DNA of 64,000 nucleotides from Margaritispora aquatica (Eukaryota > Ascomycota > Leotiomycetes > Helotiales > Discinellaceae), in contig VJWN01000007.1 in assembly GCA_007644065.1 (NCBI GenBank), forward strand, positions 682,001-746,000, written 5' to 3'. The position numbers were made by a program, and so were the translations under genes. The notes below the pieces were generated by a model that was given only the letters and a program-made list of their open reading frames with translations, was not told the DNA's origin and ran no database searches. Positions within the stretch are counted from its first letter, which is position 1, and each line of letters starts with the position of its first letter. This document shows positions 25,352-37,596 of the stretch, piece by piece.

Positions 25352-27285
25352 TGCTTTTCAGTACTTATGTTTTTGTTTATTGCGATCTACAAAAGACGTC
25401 TAGACCAAAATTTCATGATTTTAACGACAGTTGTGCCTAATTTCCCTCGCATTCCACGTATCTTTGAGCATCTTGGGTGAGAGGCAGAGCCGGCGAAGCC
25501 AGCCATTCTCAATAATGAGTTGTATATCGCTCCCAACATCGCTAGCACAGAATCCAAATGTCCGCTGTCAATTATTCGGACACTATTCTTTTCCTCCCTG
25601 TATTGATTTAAATTTCAATTCATCCACGCCACATCACCATTCAACATCAATCAATCATTCCTTCGATTGGTCAACATCACTCACCCCTCTAAATCAGCTT
25701 ATGAAAACACCATCACTTCACCACCAACGTCTCACAACATGGCTCCTGAACCTCGCCAATGCTTGAGTGAGTGCGTCACAATGAGGAGGCGAGATAGTTT
25801 GTGTTTTATACTTCGCTTTTGATTTTCTGTTCGATGATTCAGGGTGTTGTGGAAAAACTCACTTCCTCCTAATCAATCTAGTCGATTCACCGGAACTTCA
25901 CTTATTCTCAACGCAGCCGAACCCGATTCGGTTCAAAATTACACGCATTAAATTCTCCCTTCCTGCTCTCCCATCTCTTTTCCTTACAAAAGCACACCGC
26001 GCACGACCCCAACGCATCTTTTGAAATCAGAGCTTTCAAGGGGAACCAACAAATCTGAAAAGAAGCAGCCAAGAGCTATTCACTCCGACGACATCACACA
26101 CGCTGCTCGTGTCCCATCTCGAGAAAAATCGATTCAACGCGTTATATGCGTGGCTATAAGCTCGACGTGCTCAATTTATAATCTATGCGTTGAATGTCTC
26201 TGAAAACGAAGGCTTTGGACTCGGAGTAGTGCAGTCAAGTCTCAGCCTCGCTTACTTCACCTTCAACACCGCTACCAAACACACAACACCCACCACTTCA
26301 TCCACTTCATCCACTGTCATTCCTACGACTCCCACCTCTTTATTGCCGAGCGGTCGAGAGCCAAACTCCCACACCTGAATTAAAGACCAATACAAAGACA
26401 CACAAAGTCGGCCCCGCGAAAAAAGAAGAAGAAGAAAAAAGTTCAGTGTAGAAACCCGGACTCCAGATCTCGCGAAGGCTCCCTTCCCTCGCTTACTTTT
26501 ACCTCTACAAAAGCATCATCACGCAACAAGCCATGACCATTGGCGCCGGTATCCATGGTCTTGTGCGTTGATTCGAAACTATGCGATGGATCAAGCTTTC
26601 TATAGCCGGATTTCCCGTCTCCCCTAACATCATTCCTGATTCATACGGTCTCACCTTTGAACTTTCCAAGTTCGGTGTGTTTACCTTTTTCCCTTCCCAC
26701 TCCACTTCTCCACTTTCTCCTCTTCCTTATCCCGATCAATAATAAGGCCTAGAATAGAACTATGACTACTACCTTCACACAGTATTACGCCAACCTCCAT
26801 CATTCACTCACCCAGCACTCACCCAGCGCCAATGCCAGACGACCACACATCCCATCACATATCGAACCTCGGATTTCTCTGATTTCAAAACCCCCTCATC
26901 CATCAAGCAAGCAATGACAACTCTAGAAGTGAAAGACTACCTTAGCAACGAAAAGTTTTGCATAGTCTGAAGGAGGAGGGTCATCACGAAACACGAAGCA
27001 ATGGTTTTTCATAAACGAATGATGTTCTGTGTACAGCTTCTTGGATACAATCATCCCACTCGATCACTGCTCACCGCGAAATTAACTAACAACAGTTCAC
27101 GAACACAACCCCATCGCTCCTTATAATCTAATGCATCACCATTTCGTGGTGCCCAGCTTGCTTGCATCTACAAGAGGCGTCCACGAATCTCGACCATACC
27201 AGCCCTGGATTAATTCCGATATCCATACTAATCCACACCACACACCAATCTAGTACAAGCTGCAAGCCCCAACTCCTGTGTTTAC
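25352..27285. other. Intergenic, 1.9 kb, CT-rich
   Basis: Shared 3' side of the MFS gene and the following minus-strand gene. Pyrimidine-rich on the plus strand over much of 25600-26900. One possible tiny spliced frame at 25739-26024 is listed separately. Nothing else could be supported. Confidence 0.4.
25739..26024 (+). CDS. Possible small two-exon hypothetical protein
   Basis: ATG at 25739, nine full codons, then a consensus donor GTGAGT at 25767 and acceptor GATTCAG ending at 25842 (76-bp intron). Splicing gives a Cys-rich junction (RQCLRCCGK) and a 69-aa basic product ending at 26024. The splice signals are good, but the second exon lacks recognisable composition or motif. May be a leader upstream frame or chance. 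Confidence 0.2.
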
Positions 27286-28770
27286 TCAATATATACTCTT
27301 ATCACCCCATTGAAGCTTCATATACTCGCTTAATCTTGAATATAATCCGTGATGACACTCAAGGCGATGTGATATCCACTCCGTCTGCTTGTCCATCAAG
27401 TCGTCCTTCCACTCATTCCTTGCCTCTTCTTTCGACGCCAAAAGGACAGCTTCCTCCTCTTCCACGAGTTGACGCCAGACCTCCAAATTAGATTTCATTC
27501 TGAGTAAAAGCCCATAGTCCAAAAGCTCAGCATTCCTACGATCATTGTGTTTCTTGATTTCTCCCCTTCCACGAGGGGAAGCCTCAGCATCAATTTTAGT
27601 AACATTTGCCATCGCTGTACGAGAACAATTCTCGCAAACTCGAATACAAGAATCCAAATTTCGTAGTTTGTAATGCTTGGTGGTTCTTGGTGATTCAGGA
27701 GTATCAATTGAAGATGGAGAGCTGTCGATCATAGTGGGCTTGGCGTCCTGTTCCTTTGGGGACTTTCGATGTCTTTTAGAAGGGCTATATCTCTCGCTCG
27801 TTTCTTCGGTAAAAGAAGTCGTATCTTGACGTTTGTGAGTATTTTTTGGTGTCATTGAGCTCATTGAGATGGGCATCTCCGAGTTCGAGAACTCTGATAC
27901 TGTAGTGGACCGACCATTTAGGCTCGTCGTAGATGGATTCTCCATAAATTCTTCATCGTCTTCAGCATTGCTGCTGTGTCGCTTGTTCAATCTAGAAGAA
28001 GACGTATGTTCTTCCGGGGAGCTGGGTACTGAAAATTCTAGATCACTCAAGGACGAGTCACTGTACCGAATTGCCAATTCCTTTGACCTTTGAAAATCGT
28101 TTGACAAAGTGTATTTGAGTGCATCGATTATGATGGTAGAAGCTTTGTTATCCTCGGAGGCTTCGTCGCACTTTGTATCGCCACAGCAGAAGGTCATTGA
28201 AAACTTTTCGAAACTTGGGTCTTCTGATGAGGTGCTGCTTACTGAATTGGTCGGAGAGGCGGGTCTAGACCAAGACTTTCCTTGAGAAACATCATACATA
28301 TCAGCGGACTTGGATCGAGTAATCTTCTGGGTCTCTTCGTTATCTTCAGACTGTATGACCAGGGCCACAGAAGAACTCCCACTATCATCAGTACTCGCAG
28401 CAGACTTCGCCGAGGAATTCTCATCCACATTCTCAACCGCATGCCTATCAACGAGAGCAGATTCCCGCTTCCCAGCCTCCGCAGAATCATAATCTCTATA
28501 TTCATTCCGAGTATTGAAATAATCATCCTCATCAGAATTCGGCTGGTTATGGGCCAAATATTCCTCGCCCGAGACTGAGTCTGGGACAACGTAGATTTGT
28601 AGTGGGTGAGGAGGGGGAGATTCGATTGGAGCCTCGATGGCAAGATTGTCGAAAGCAGATGCTATGGAAGGAGATGTAGATTTACTCGGTGGCTTTGCAG
28701 AGCGCTTTCTTCCATGGGGTCGTGAGGGGTTGGTGGGCTTCCTGGATTTGTTGTTGAGAGGGATTCCCAT
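27286..28770 (-). CDS. Hypothetical Ser-rich, largely disordered protein
   Basis: Unrecognised 494-aa protein in one exon. Start chosen at 28770 (MGIPLNNKSRKP) because the longer frame from 28935 has a leader rich in Phe/His/Ser typical of translated UTR. The first 360 residues are low-complexity, Ser/Asp/Glu-rich with basic patches (RKRSAKPPSKS, KRHRKSPK), probably disordered and possibly nuclear. The last 120 residues look folded: a small Cys pair (CIRVCENCSRTA), then charged helices (LLLRMKSNLEVWRQLVEEEEAVLLA) and a conserved-looking C-terminus rich in Trp/His (WISHRLECHHGLYSRL). A coiled-coil interaction role is possible. It is divergent from the gene at 29351. Confidence 0.65.
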   Translation of the reverse strand: MGIPLNNKSRKPTNPSRPHGRKRSAKPPSKSTSPSIASAFDNLAIEAPIESPPPHPLQIYVVPDSVSGEEYLAHNQPNSDEDDYFNTRNEYRDYDSAEAGKRESALVDRHAVENVDENSSAKSAASTDDSGSSSVALVIQSEDNEETQKITRSKSADMYDVSQGKSWSRPASPTNSVSSTSSEDPSFEKFSMTFCCGDTKCDEASEDNKASTIIIDALKYTLSNDFQRSKELAIRYSDSSLSDLEFSVPSSPEEHTSSSRLNKRHSSNAEDDEEFMENPSTTSLNGRSTTVSEFSNSEMPISMSSMTPKNTHKRQDTTSFTEETSERYSPSKRHRKSPKEQDAKPTMIDSSPSSIDTPESPRTTKHYKLRNLDSCIRVCENCSRTAMANVTKIDAEASPRGRGEIKKHNDRRNAELLDYGLLLRMKSNLEVWRQLVEEEEAVLLASKEEARNEWKDDLMDKQTEWISHRLECHHGLYSRLSEYMKLQWGDKSIY

Positions 28771-29350
28771 TTTGTAGACTTGGGATGGGGAAACCTCGAA
28801 GGGAAAGTGGTGATGGAATGAGAATTGAGAATTGATAGTGAGGAGTGTTTGAGGAATGGTAAAGTTGATTGAAGCTGAAGCTGAAGCTACTCCAAGTCGA
28901 ATTGATGTGATGTAGTACAATAAGATAGAATTCAATGTGATGATGATAACTTGTGTTTTGGAAATCTGGAGAGAGAGTTGATGTTGAAGTTGAAGTTGTA
29001 GTTGAAGAAGAAGAAGAGTTTCCTAAGCACTTGGTGGAAATGGAAAGAGCAATCCCTGATAAAGCACTTGCAGGCAGGAGCTCAGGACTCTTTGAGAGCG
29101 TGATGAATTCTTGGAGGAATTGCAAACCAAAGAGAGAAAAAACTAAACGAACTCCATAATCACAGCTACTTCCACTTAGGTAGCGAACGACACAAAAGTG
29201 CTACCACTTCCTCTTCATCGTAATCCAGCATCAACACAATTACCGTACCCAAAAGAAATTTAACTTCAGTCTTACTCTGTCAGTCGAAACCTAGAAGTAA
29301 GCATTCTTAAGCTCAATCCAAACAGCTATTACATACTCACTCCCACCATA
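28771..29350. other. Divergent intergenic region, 0.58 kb
   Basis: Holds the promoters of two divergent uncharacterised genes. Contains GAAGTTGA/GAAGAA purine-rich repeats near 28982-29020. No defined regulatory site recognised. Confidence 0.4.
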
Positions 29351-29848
29351 ATGGCCATCACAACCCCCACACACAATCACCATCGCCCCTCAGGAGAAGA
29401 CGCAAGTATCCAAAACCCCAACCCAGCTCCCGACACCACCTGCCAGGACCTCTACCAACAAGCCCGGCGACGTCTGCAAGTGTACCACGACCTAAAAGAC
29501 AACGTGGAGCAATACCTCGACGACATCAACAACGAGAGTCTCCGCGAGATCATCGAACGCGCCGGCTTCATCGCGTCCAAGGAACGCGACATCACCATCT
29601 ACCGCCGCATCATCCTCAATCTGCAGCTGTTGGAGGATAAGCTACATGATAAGAGGTTCGCGGCTGATGGGGCTACGGTGCGAGCGGGGCAGAGCTGCAA
29701 CCTTACGTATGTGGATTATATGATGACGCATAAGAATCTGTATGATCAATTGAGTCAGGAGGAGAGGGAGAATGCGAGGAGGGCTATGGTTGCGGTGGAG
29801 GCGGCGGCTGCGGGTGGCCAGTTGATGAGTCGGTTCGATATGCCATGA
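29351..29848 (+). CDS. Hypothetical helical protein, 165 aa
   Basis: Single-exon frame with ATG in good context (CACCATAATGGCC). The N-terminal 25 residues are Pro/His/Asn-rich and probably disordered; the rest is predicted helical with heptad-like spacing (DLYQQARRRLQVYHDLKDNV, SLREIIERAGFIASKERDI). No known domain recognised. Codon use with C/G third positions in the first half supports coding. The Ala/Gly-rich end (VEAAAAGGQLMSRF) is unremarkable. It could be a small scaffold or complex subunit, but there is no direct evidence. Confidence 0.6.
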   Translation: MAITTPTHNHHRPSGEDASIQNPNPAPDTTCQDLYQQARRRLQVYHDLKDNVEQYLDDINNESLREIIERAGFIASKERDITIYRRIILNLQLLEDKLHDKRFAADGATVRAGQSCNLTYVDYMMTHKNLYDQLSQEERENARRAMVAVEAAAAGGQLMSRFDMP

Positions 29849-30745
29849 TAGGAAGACATGGGAGGGGCGCAATGGGTTGCCATACTCGGAGAGTTGAACA
29901 AGACAGAGGATATGAGTGGTGACCACTTGCTTCTCCTCGCTTGAGTTTCATGCTGCAGTTGTGGTTGGAAGCGAGGGTGATCTTGGAGGATATGGTTTCT
30001 TTCTCTGTGCTATGTTATGCTATCCTTAGAGGTAGGATTGCTATGAGCTCTTATGATTGAAAGAACAGCGAGACATTAGGGAAAGCGATGACATTCTACA
30101 TGGTTTACTAGTATCAATAAATAGCGAAATATAGATTTTTCTTTAAAAACATCCTTCACAGAGCCTTTTGAGAAGGAATCAATATGATCACAAATTTATT
30201 TGATATTTCGTTATAGCTTTTCATTCATTCATTCATCCTAGAGCTTGAGAAATGAGAGATGCGAAAGAACTTCATAGTTTCAGTCACCGACGACTCATCG
30301 AAACCCGATTGAAGTGATCAAGGAAAATAATCAGAAATAAAATTGACATGAAATGAAAACACAATTGAAATGAAATATAGGCACCATAAAAGCGGAGAAA
30401 CTTGGAAAAATACAGTCAATTGAAGCCTCGACTTTCTTGACTTTTATTTTCTTCCATACGTTGTCCAAGTTAGAGGACATACAAATCACCTTCCAACCTG
30501 GAATGGAATCATAACTGATATCACGTGTGACCATTCAACCCACTGAACTCCATTCGAGTTCTCCAGCAGTAAGGCACCTCGGTCATGAAACAATAAGACA
30601 GCCTGAAAATCACTAGGTTCCCAGGCAAAAGCACATTGTATCTTAAGGTATGCTGCTTTAGCATCGCTGGGTAAGGTAGAATGTAAGGTAGTACAAGTAC
30701 CGCAAGCCGCATGCATCTTCTCCAGCTTTCACTCGAAAAAGAGAG

Positions 30746-30746
<1 letters not shown>

Positions 30747-30780
<34 letters not shown>
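30747..30780. repeat. (GCAA)n microsatellite
   Basis: About eight uninterrupted copies of the 4-bp unit. Confidence 0.9.
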
Positions 30781-30782
<2 letters not shown>

Positions 30783-32842
30783 CACGTGAACATCGAAAAT
30801 CCAGCATCCAGCATCCAGCATCCAACATCTAATATCCCCGCATTCAAGCAGCAGCATTCAGAGGTCCGAGGTCTGAGGTTGTGGGATTCGCATCCTTGAG
30901 GTGCTGAACCCACTCCGCCCTCCACCCTCTTCACCCATCCGCATCAAGAGAATCGAGAGAATCAAGAGAGCGAAGGAAGGCGTCGAATGCAGTTTTCCCA
31001 AACTCAAAACCTTCTGCATGGCTTCCATTGCAGTAGTGCAAGCCTCCGGATGCATGTGTGTGGAAATGTGTGTGGGCGTGTGCTCAAAGAGGAAGGAAGC
31101 TGTGAGATATCTGATATCTCAGGTAATAAGGTAATATGTAAGGTAAGGCTGGGGGAGGGGGGAGGTGGATGGATAGATGTTGCGGTGTGGTGTGGTGGAT
31201 GTGATGTCGTGTGTGGGGGTTTAGGTTTGAGGTGAAATGTACATCGAGAATGTGCGAGTGGCTTGCAGAATAGAAGCAGTATTTGCACTTTGCTGCTGTA
31301 CTCCTGCTATCCGACCTCAAGCACATTCAAATGTGTGTGCATATACAGTACATGTATGTATGTGTGTAGGTGTGTGTGTCCCCCGCAGGAAGGCAGGAAG
31401 GTTATGCATCACATGTCTTGTTTCGTGATACCTTACCTATCTACCTGCCTTACCGAAGGTAGTATCGAGAAAGATGTTGAGTGAGCGAGTGAGCGAGTGA
31501 GCGAGGGAATGAATGTCTTTGATGACGATTCACACGATTCTGTTGAGAATTGAAATGGATGGATGGTTGGAAATAGCCCAAGACAAGACAAGGGAAGGTA
31601 AGGTAGGGGAGGATTCCATTGAACTTGGATGATTGAGATTCAGTCATGCATGTGATCGTTCGAAGAAAGATGGATATATCCGTCAAGTTGGTACCATGAT
31701 TTGTTTTTCTTTCATGCCGGAGAATACCAACCGCGCTGCATCTCATCTTTTTTGAGGGAGATCTCCACGATTCCATCCAACTCCTGGTCGTTAAGGTTCA
31801 TTCGCATTTATACACTAGTATATCATATTATATCATCTGACCCTGTGTAATATGTGAATGTCCCAGCTGGCAGACCATGATGGTGGGTGGATCTATCCAT
31901 GCAGCAGCTTGGGATTGGGATCTCCCCGGCCTCAATTCAACTTTTTTTATTTTTTTTATTTATTTATTAATTCGTTCGTTCGCTGTTTGGGAGGGAGAGA
32001 GGGGGGGAGGGATGAGCTTTCCATTGTGATTTTATTTCTTGAATTGATGGAATAAATAATGCTACGGTCTGCTCTGCCATGCAGTCAGTACCAAACGAGA
32101 CAGCCTCGTGCGGATGAACGGGAAAACGGTAAGTAACGGGCTGCGCGAGAACAGCTTGGACGTTGAGTTGAGGTGAGGTGAGGCACGGTAAGGCGAGGTA
32201 CAGTATGGTGAGGTGAGGTGACACTCGTAAGATAGATAGGAGAATAGAATCAAAGTTCAATCTCGAAGGGTCCACTCATATGGGATCTTAGATAGCTCCG
32301 TGAAAGATGATTGCACTTTCAATCCTCACTTTCAATCACTCAATTAATCACTCACTCATTTCACTCATTTCACTCATTTCACTCCAACCTCCTGCACCTT
32401 TCTTTCGCTTATGCCATTCTCGTACACGTTTTGTATGTTCCATTGTATGCACATGCCGATACCATCTCCCGTGATACGATACCGCCCACATACGTATATG
32501 ATTCCATTGTCCATCAAGTCATGTCTCCCTCTCCTCTCCTCTCTCTTCTCCTGGGCAAACCTCTACTGTACTGTACACGTCTAATCTCTAGTCTCGACGT
32601 ATATCAAGAAATACAAATCCCAAACTTTCCACCAAGCTTACCAATGCGAGGCCTGATTCTGGACCCTGGGCCTCCTCTCCAACTTTTTAAACATACCCAA
32701 GCCTCTGGGTTCGTTCGTCCGTCATGGGTTGGTTGGTTCATGGGTTCCTGATTCGTGAGAGACAAGCAGGCGGCGGCGGTCGGCAACTGCCTTGACCTTC
32801 CAGTTGATAGTATCAAATACTCACCATCGGTGAGGTGGGACG

Positions 32843-32867
32843 TTTTTTTTGGGGGGGGGGGGGGGGG
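32843..32867. repeat. T8-G17 homopolymer pair
   Basis: Eight T followed by seventeen G. The G count may be unreliable in the assembly. Confidence 0.85.
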
Positions 32868-33628
32868 CATCCAAATGGGAGGTGATCGTCAACACTACAG
32901 GAGAAAGTAGAATACGGTTACGGTTACGGTATCTATCGGCGGTATTTCTGGTCCCTGAATGACTTTGACACTTGACTTAAGATACCGAACACACTAGTCA
33001 ACTTCGCTTGAGTTTCGCCATCACTTAGTGTCCAGTCCAATATACATTTCACCTATACTTAGTGTCTGTATCTACTACATCTGTCTGGTCTGTCATCTGT
33101 CATCTGTCAGCAGGAAAGGAACGTGAGTTCACTTCATCCAGAACATCAGAACATCATCGATGCACAACAAAGAGATAGCATCCCTAGCGTACAGTACTGT
33201 ACAGTACTGTACTGTACACCAGTCTTGAGATACAGTCTGGAGATACAGTGCGGCACAGCAACCCAGCCCAGCCCTGCCCAGCCTTTGGTATATCCACATC
33301 CACATCCACATGCTGTAACCATCCTCCTCCTCCTCCTCCTTCTCCCCAACCATCCCACATTTGATATCAATTGAACCTATCGCCCGAGGCAGAGGCGGCT
33401 GTATTATTCCCTGACCTTATCTCTTCACTTGCTGCTGCCAATGCTGCCAATGGCTGCAAATGCACTGACTGGCTTCCCACTTCCCATCCCATCGCTTTCC
33501 ATCGCTAACCAAGCCATTCTATTCGGTATTTTCTTTCCAATATGGAGGAAATCCACTCCACTCCCTCCACTCCACTCGTATCGGAAACTCCAACCACTGT
33601 ATTTCTGATGATTCCACCACAAGAATTC

Positions 33629-33696
33629 GATACTGGTGATACTGGTGATACTGGTGATACTGGTGATACTGGTGATACTGGTGATACTGGTGATAC
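33629..33696. repeat. 9-bp tandem repeat (GATACTGGT)
   Basis: About seven and a half near-perfect copies. Because the unit is a multiple of three it keeps frames open on the minus strand (Thr-Ser-Ile or His-Gln-Tyr repeats), which creates spurious frames. Confidence 0.9.
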
Positions 33697-34837
33697 CTGA
33701 TACCTTGACTACCTGACTCAGCTGGTGAATTGAAGCCAAACAACTCCAATGTGGAAGCGTACAACAAACACTCTCTCTCCCAATCCTTACAACGACACAG
33801 TCATCATTCATCAATAATCAATCATCCTCAAATATTCAGCCTGCAGTTGTTTCGCCACTGGACGCATGACAAGCCATCTTTACCATCTTGGGTGATCTTG
33901 GATCATCTTGGGTCCTCTTGGGAGCCCAGTATCCTTCACGTATTGGTTGGCAAATTCGAAATTCGATAAGCCCACGCGACAAGATAACCCCCATTCATAT
34001 TCCCTCCCACTTGCTGCTGGCCTGCGACTGCACCACCAAAGGTGAACCAGAACCGAGACAGAACTCACGGGGTGGACGGGGCGTAACTGGACTGGACCCT
34101 GACAGGGCGAACACATCGACTGATTTGCTACTTCAGGATCAGACTTTGGGGCACTTTTGGCAAGCAACGAAAAAAGAGAGAACATCCTAGGATCCAGGCT
34201 ATCCAGGCTATCCAGCCCATCCCAGCCCATCCCAGCCCACCCCCCGACTGAGCCCACCTCCAATCTATCATTAGCCCTGATAGATAATAGCCTTGTGGTT
34301 TGGATTTTGTACTTCCCCATCCATCCATCCTCACCGTCTTCCGAACCTTCTTCTTCTTCATATTTTCTCCCCAAGGAAACCCCAAACTCGTCGTCGCTCT
34401 TCTCCTCCATATCGGATTGATTGATTTCGCGAATTCCCATCGTCGACTTGTTGCATTCGACCGACCACACGAGGACATTTGCCCAAACCGTGCAGAGCAC
34501 CTACATACCTACCGAGAGCCGTGGTGCTGGGATCCTCGAGAACGTCATAAGCTCTGTGCGACCACGCGAGACCTGCACGCTTCCATTTTCTCCCTTGCTT
34601 CCATTTCTTCCATTCTTCGATTTGGAGGGGACATGTCTATGCGCCAATTGTCTCTACATCCTCGGTTGGCTTTCAGAAGGACAAGAACAAGAACGAATAA
34701 TCCTCACACAATCAATTGAACGCGCGACACGCCTGCGAGAATCGCCAACTCCTCGCTCGTCCCCTCTGAGGAGGACGAGCGTGGGCAAGTTAGTGTTTTT
34801 TTTCTGTCAATAGATCTCGAGTGCGATAAACGCCATC

Positions 34838-36408
34838 ATGTCGATATACTCGGATCCTCCAGAGGCGAGGACCTTTCGCTCAGACAAAGCGACACTGCTG
34901 GTGTGTTGGTGGTGTACCATTTTCGCAGCCGTCATCATCATGTTCCGAGTCTGTGGGAGGTATATTAGGACGGAGAAGCTGTTCAAGGAGGACTGGTTGG
35001 CATTTGCTTGCATCATACCCCTTTTCATTCGGATGGCTTTTGTCCACATTGTGTTGCTATATGGGACGAACAATGCGATCACCACCGGACTCTCGGCGAC
35101 CAATCTTTACCACCGGTCGATTGGTAGTCGTTTCGTGCTGATTTCCCGGATATTTTATGCGGCGACGTAAGTTTGGGCTATTTCGGATGAACGAGGACAT
35201 GGCTGACAAGGAACAGGCTCTGGATGCTGAAGCTCACGATCAGCGAGTTTTTCAAGCGTCTAACATTGAATATCTGGACGCGATCACACGAATTGATGCT
35301 CAATTTCATCCGGTGGTTTCTTCTAGTCACCTTTATCGGAGTAGTAATTGCAGATTTGGCAGAATGTCAACCTTTCACCCACTATTGGCAAGTTGTCCCA
35401 GATCCTGGCGCACAGTGCCGGCAAGGATATTCCCATCTCCTGATGATGGGAGCCGCGGATGTTGTGAGCGACATTCTGCTAGTTGTATTTCCGATTCCAA
35501 TTATTATCACCTCGGGAATGGGCGTGAAGAGGAAGATTCAACTTGTTTTACTTTTCGCTGGAAGTCTGATTCCAGCAGGCATCACGTTATATCGAATTCC
35601 AAACGTCATTGAGCGAGGCGGGAGCCAGCAATACAGATCTTTACTCGCCTCGATCGAGATCCTATTTGCAACAGCTGTGGCCAACGTACTGGTCCTAGGA
35701 TCGTTTGTGAGAGATCGAGGGTTGAAGAAGCAGAGATGGAAATCCGGGTCGATGTCTGATAGTGTCGAAAGAACGGCAAGTAGAAGAGGAACAGCAATTA
35801 GACACTGGGGAAGTGATGAGGATTTGGTAAGAGATATGGGGATAAGTGTAAATCCCGCTCTAAGAGATGATACACCAACGCCTCGTCCAGCTCCAATGGT
35901 GATCGCCCCGCATCAGAAGATTATGAACAAAGATTGGGAATTCCCATCCGAGAGAAGTCACACCAGCGAGGAAAGCGACATGAAGATCGGGGAAGTGCAC
36001 AGCATTCAAGAGTCAAATATGTCAACAATGTCACCCAGGAAAGTATCCTTTTTCGATGTGGGTGGATTACTGGACGACGACATCGAGGTTGCTACGACTC
36101 GACGAGGTAGCTCGCTTAAGACGGTAGATACAGATGCAGAGAGTTCACTTCGACATGTTCATTCGAACTACTCGACCGAGAATGGACTTTCACCCACTCC
36201 AGCACGGAGAGGTTCATCTGCTTTACTGCAAGATATTGGAGGCTTATTAGGGCCTAGGAGAGCCGAAAGACATAGCGGTACGAGAGGCTTTGAGCTGCAA
36301 ACAATTTTGCAAGAGCGATCGCCTCATCTTGCTCCTGTGTCTGGTTCGACTTTATCAAGGCAGCAAACCACTCATTCTCTACAAGATGTGGGTGGCCTAC
36401 TGAATTGA
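34838..36408 (+). CDS. Fungal rhodopsin-domain integral membrane protein
   Basis: Seven-helix-type membrane protein of the large fungal rhodopsin-domain (Pth11-related) group, 506 aa; some members are candidate receptors, function here unknown. Exons run 34838-35166 and 35217-36408 (50-bp intron, GTAAGT..AACAG), joining FYAAT to LWMLKLTISEFFKRL, a family hallmark. Other typical features: a CGRYIR loop, LAECQPFTHYWQVVPDPGAQCRQGY before helix 5, and VSDILLVVFPIPII. The C-terminal roughly 240 residues are cytosolic, Ser/Arg-rich, and hold three copies of an x-D-[VI]-G-G-L-L motif (FFDVGGLL, LQDIGGLL, LQDVGGLL, the last at the extreme C-terminus). These look like short linear interaction motifs. 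It has a long repeat-rich upstream region. Confidence 0.88.
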
Positions 36409-37520
36409 AGATGGTTTCGAGTGCCCAAAAGGTGGATTTTCACTAAGTTCAACGAGAGTTTCCATCAACAGGAAGCTGGAAAGTCCATACTTGCCAAGCA
36501 GTTGGAAATACCTCAGCCAAAAATCGGCTGAAATGGAGAAGAGAAGAAGGCATCATAATTATAGGTGTTGCTTTTCGCAGGAGCAGCCTCGCGAGAAGCA
36601 AGGCGAAACGATGAAATGAGAGAAACGCAGGACGAGACACGACGAATGTACAATATTTGACACGGACAAGCGGGACTTTAGGAGTACATCTGGACAAAAC
36701 AAGGAGTTGGGGGCGTTTGGAGATACGGGCAATCTGTCCTCATACCATGGGACATGGAGTATAGGTTTGGGATCTGGATGGCTGGATGAATGGATGGATG
36801 ATGATATATCATCTATGGATCCAAGGGCGTCCTCTACAGTATTATACCACGGCGAGATCTTTTTATCGCCAGCGAAGATGTTTGTTTGTTTGTGTGTATG
36901 TAGAGAAGATATCCGAGAGCGCGAGATAGGCAGAGGGCAGAGGTAAAGAAAGGGGGTGGGATTAATTCAAGCGGAGATCCATACACATCTGATCATGACG
37001 ATTTATTGGTTGTCTTGTTTTGTTTTGACGTGAGTCGTCTCATACTACTGATACTACTGTGTAAAGCTATAGAGCCAAGGTATTTGGCAGCTTTCTTGGA
37101 TGAACAAGTGAGAGGTAATAAACGAGATGAGTCCAGTTCAGTTGAAACAGGTCCGAGGCGGCAGAAGGGCTATCCTCCCCGCATTCTGAGTCACTGAGAC
37201 ATCTTGAGGCTGTTGATAGGTGATAGGGGTGGGCTACAGATCTACGCCGCTGAGCTGCAGCTGCATTGGCGAGTGTTAGGCTGAATAGTGAGTACCATAT
37301 CGATAGAGCAAATCGGTGGTGGCTCAAACATGCTACAGTGATCGAGTTTTACCAATTGTAGTTCTGCATCGAAATACTTGCAACACGTTCATCAAGAAGC
37401 AAGAGATGATACCTATATATACCTATGAGAAGCAAACAAAAATCATCCACAAAAAAAAAGGATTTCCAGTAACAAGAGTTCGGGGATCGACAGGCACTAA
37501 GTAGCCGAGCGAGCCCTGCC

Positions 37521-37555
37521 TCCTCTCCTCTCCTCTCCTCTCCTCTCCTCTCCTC
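37521..37555. repeat. (TCCTC)7 microsatellite
   Basis: Seven perfect 5-bp copies on a pyrimidine strand, followed by a C6 run. Confidence 0.9.
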
Positions 37556-37596
37556 CCCCCGGGAAAACTAGTCCAGAAATAGGTTCAAACTGGAAA

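Larger units (their letters stand above)
29849..34837. other. Gene-poor region of about 5 kb with dense simple repeats
   Basis: Largest gap in the window. Many short tandem repeats: GCAA at 30747-30780, CCAGCAT near 30800-30825, GAGTGAGC near 31480-31505, CTCATTTCA near 32350-32385, T8G17 at 32843-32867, a palindromic TACTGTACAG cluster near 33190-33220, GATACTGGT at 33629-33696, and ATCCAGGCT / CCCATCCCAG runs near 34195-34245. Frames overlapping these are low-complexity and not called. Part of the right end must be promoter and leader for the gene at 34838. Confidence 0.6.

Noticed and set aside
33425..33814. Minus-strand frame with ITS repeats
   Set aside because: Kept open by the 9-bp tandem repeat only.
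30747..34245. CRISPR-like or regulatory array among the short repeats
   Set aside because: Units are contiguous microsatellites without spacers, and the genome is eukaryotic.
33880..34500. 206-codon minus-strand frame
   Set aside because: Falls in a repeat-rich region, with DSLDSLD from simple repeats and antisense to the promoter of the rhodopsin-domain gene.
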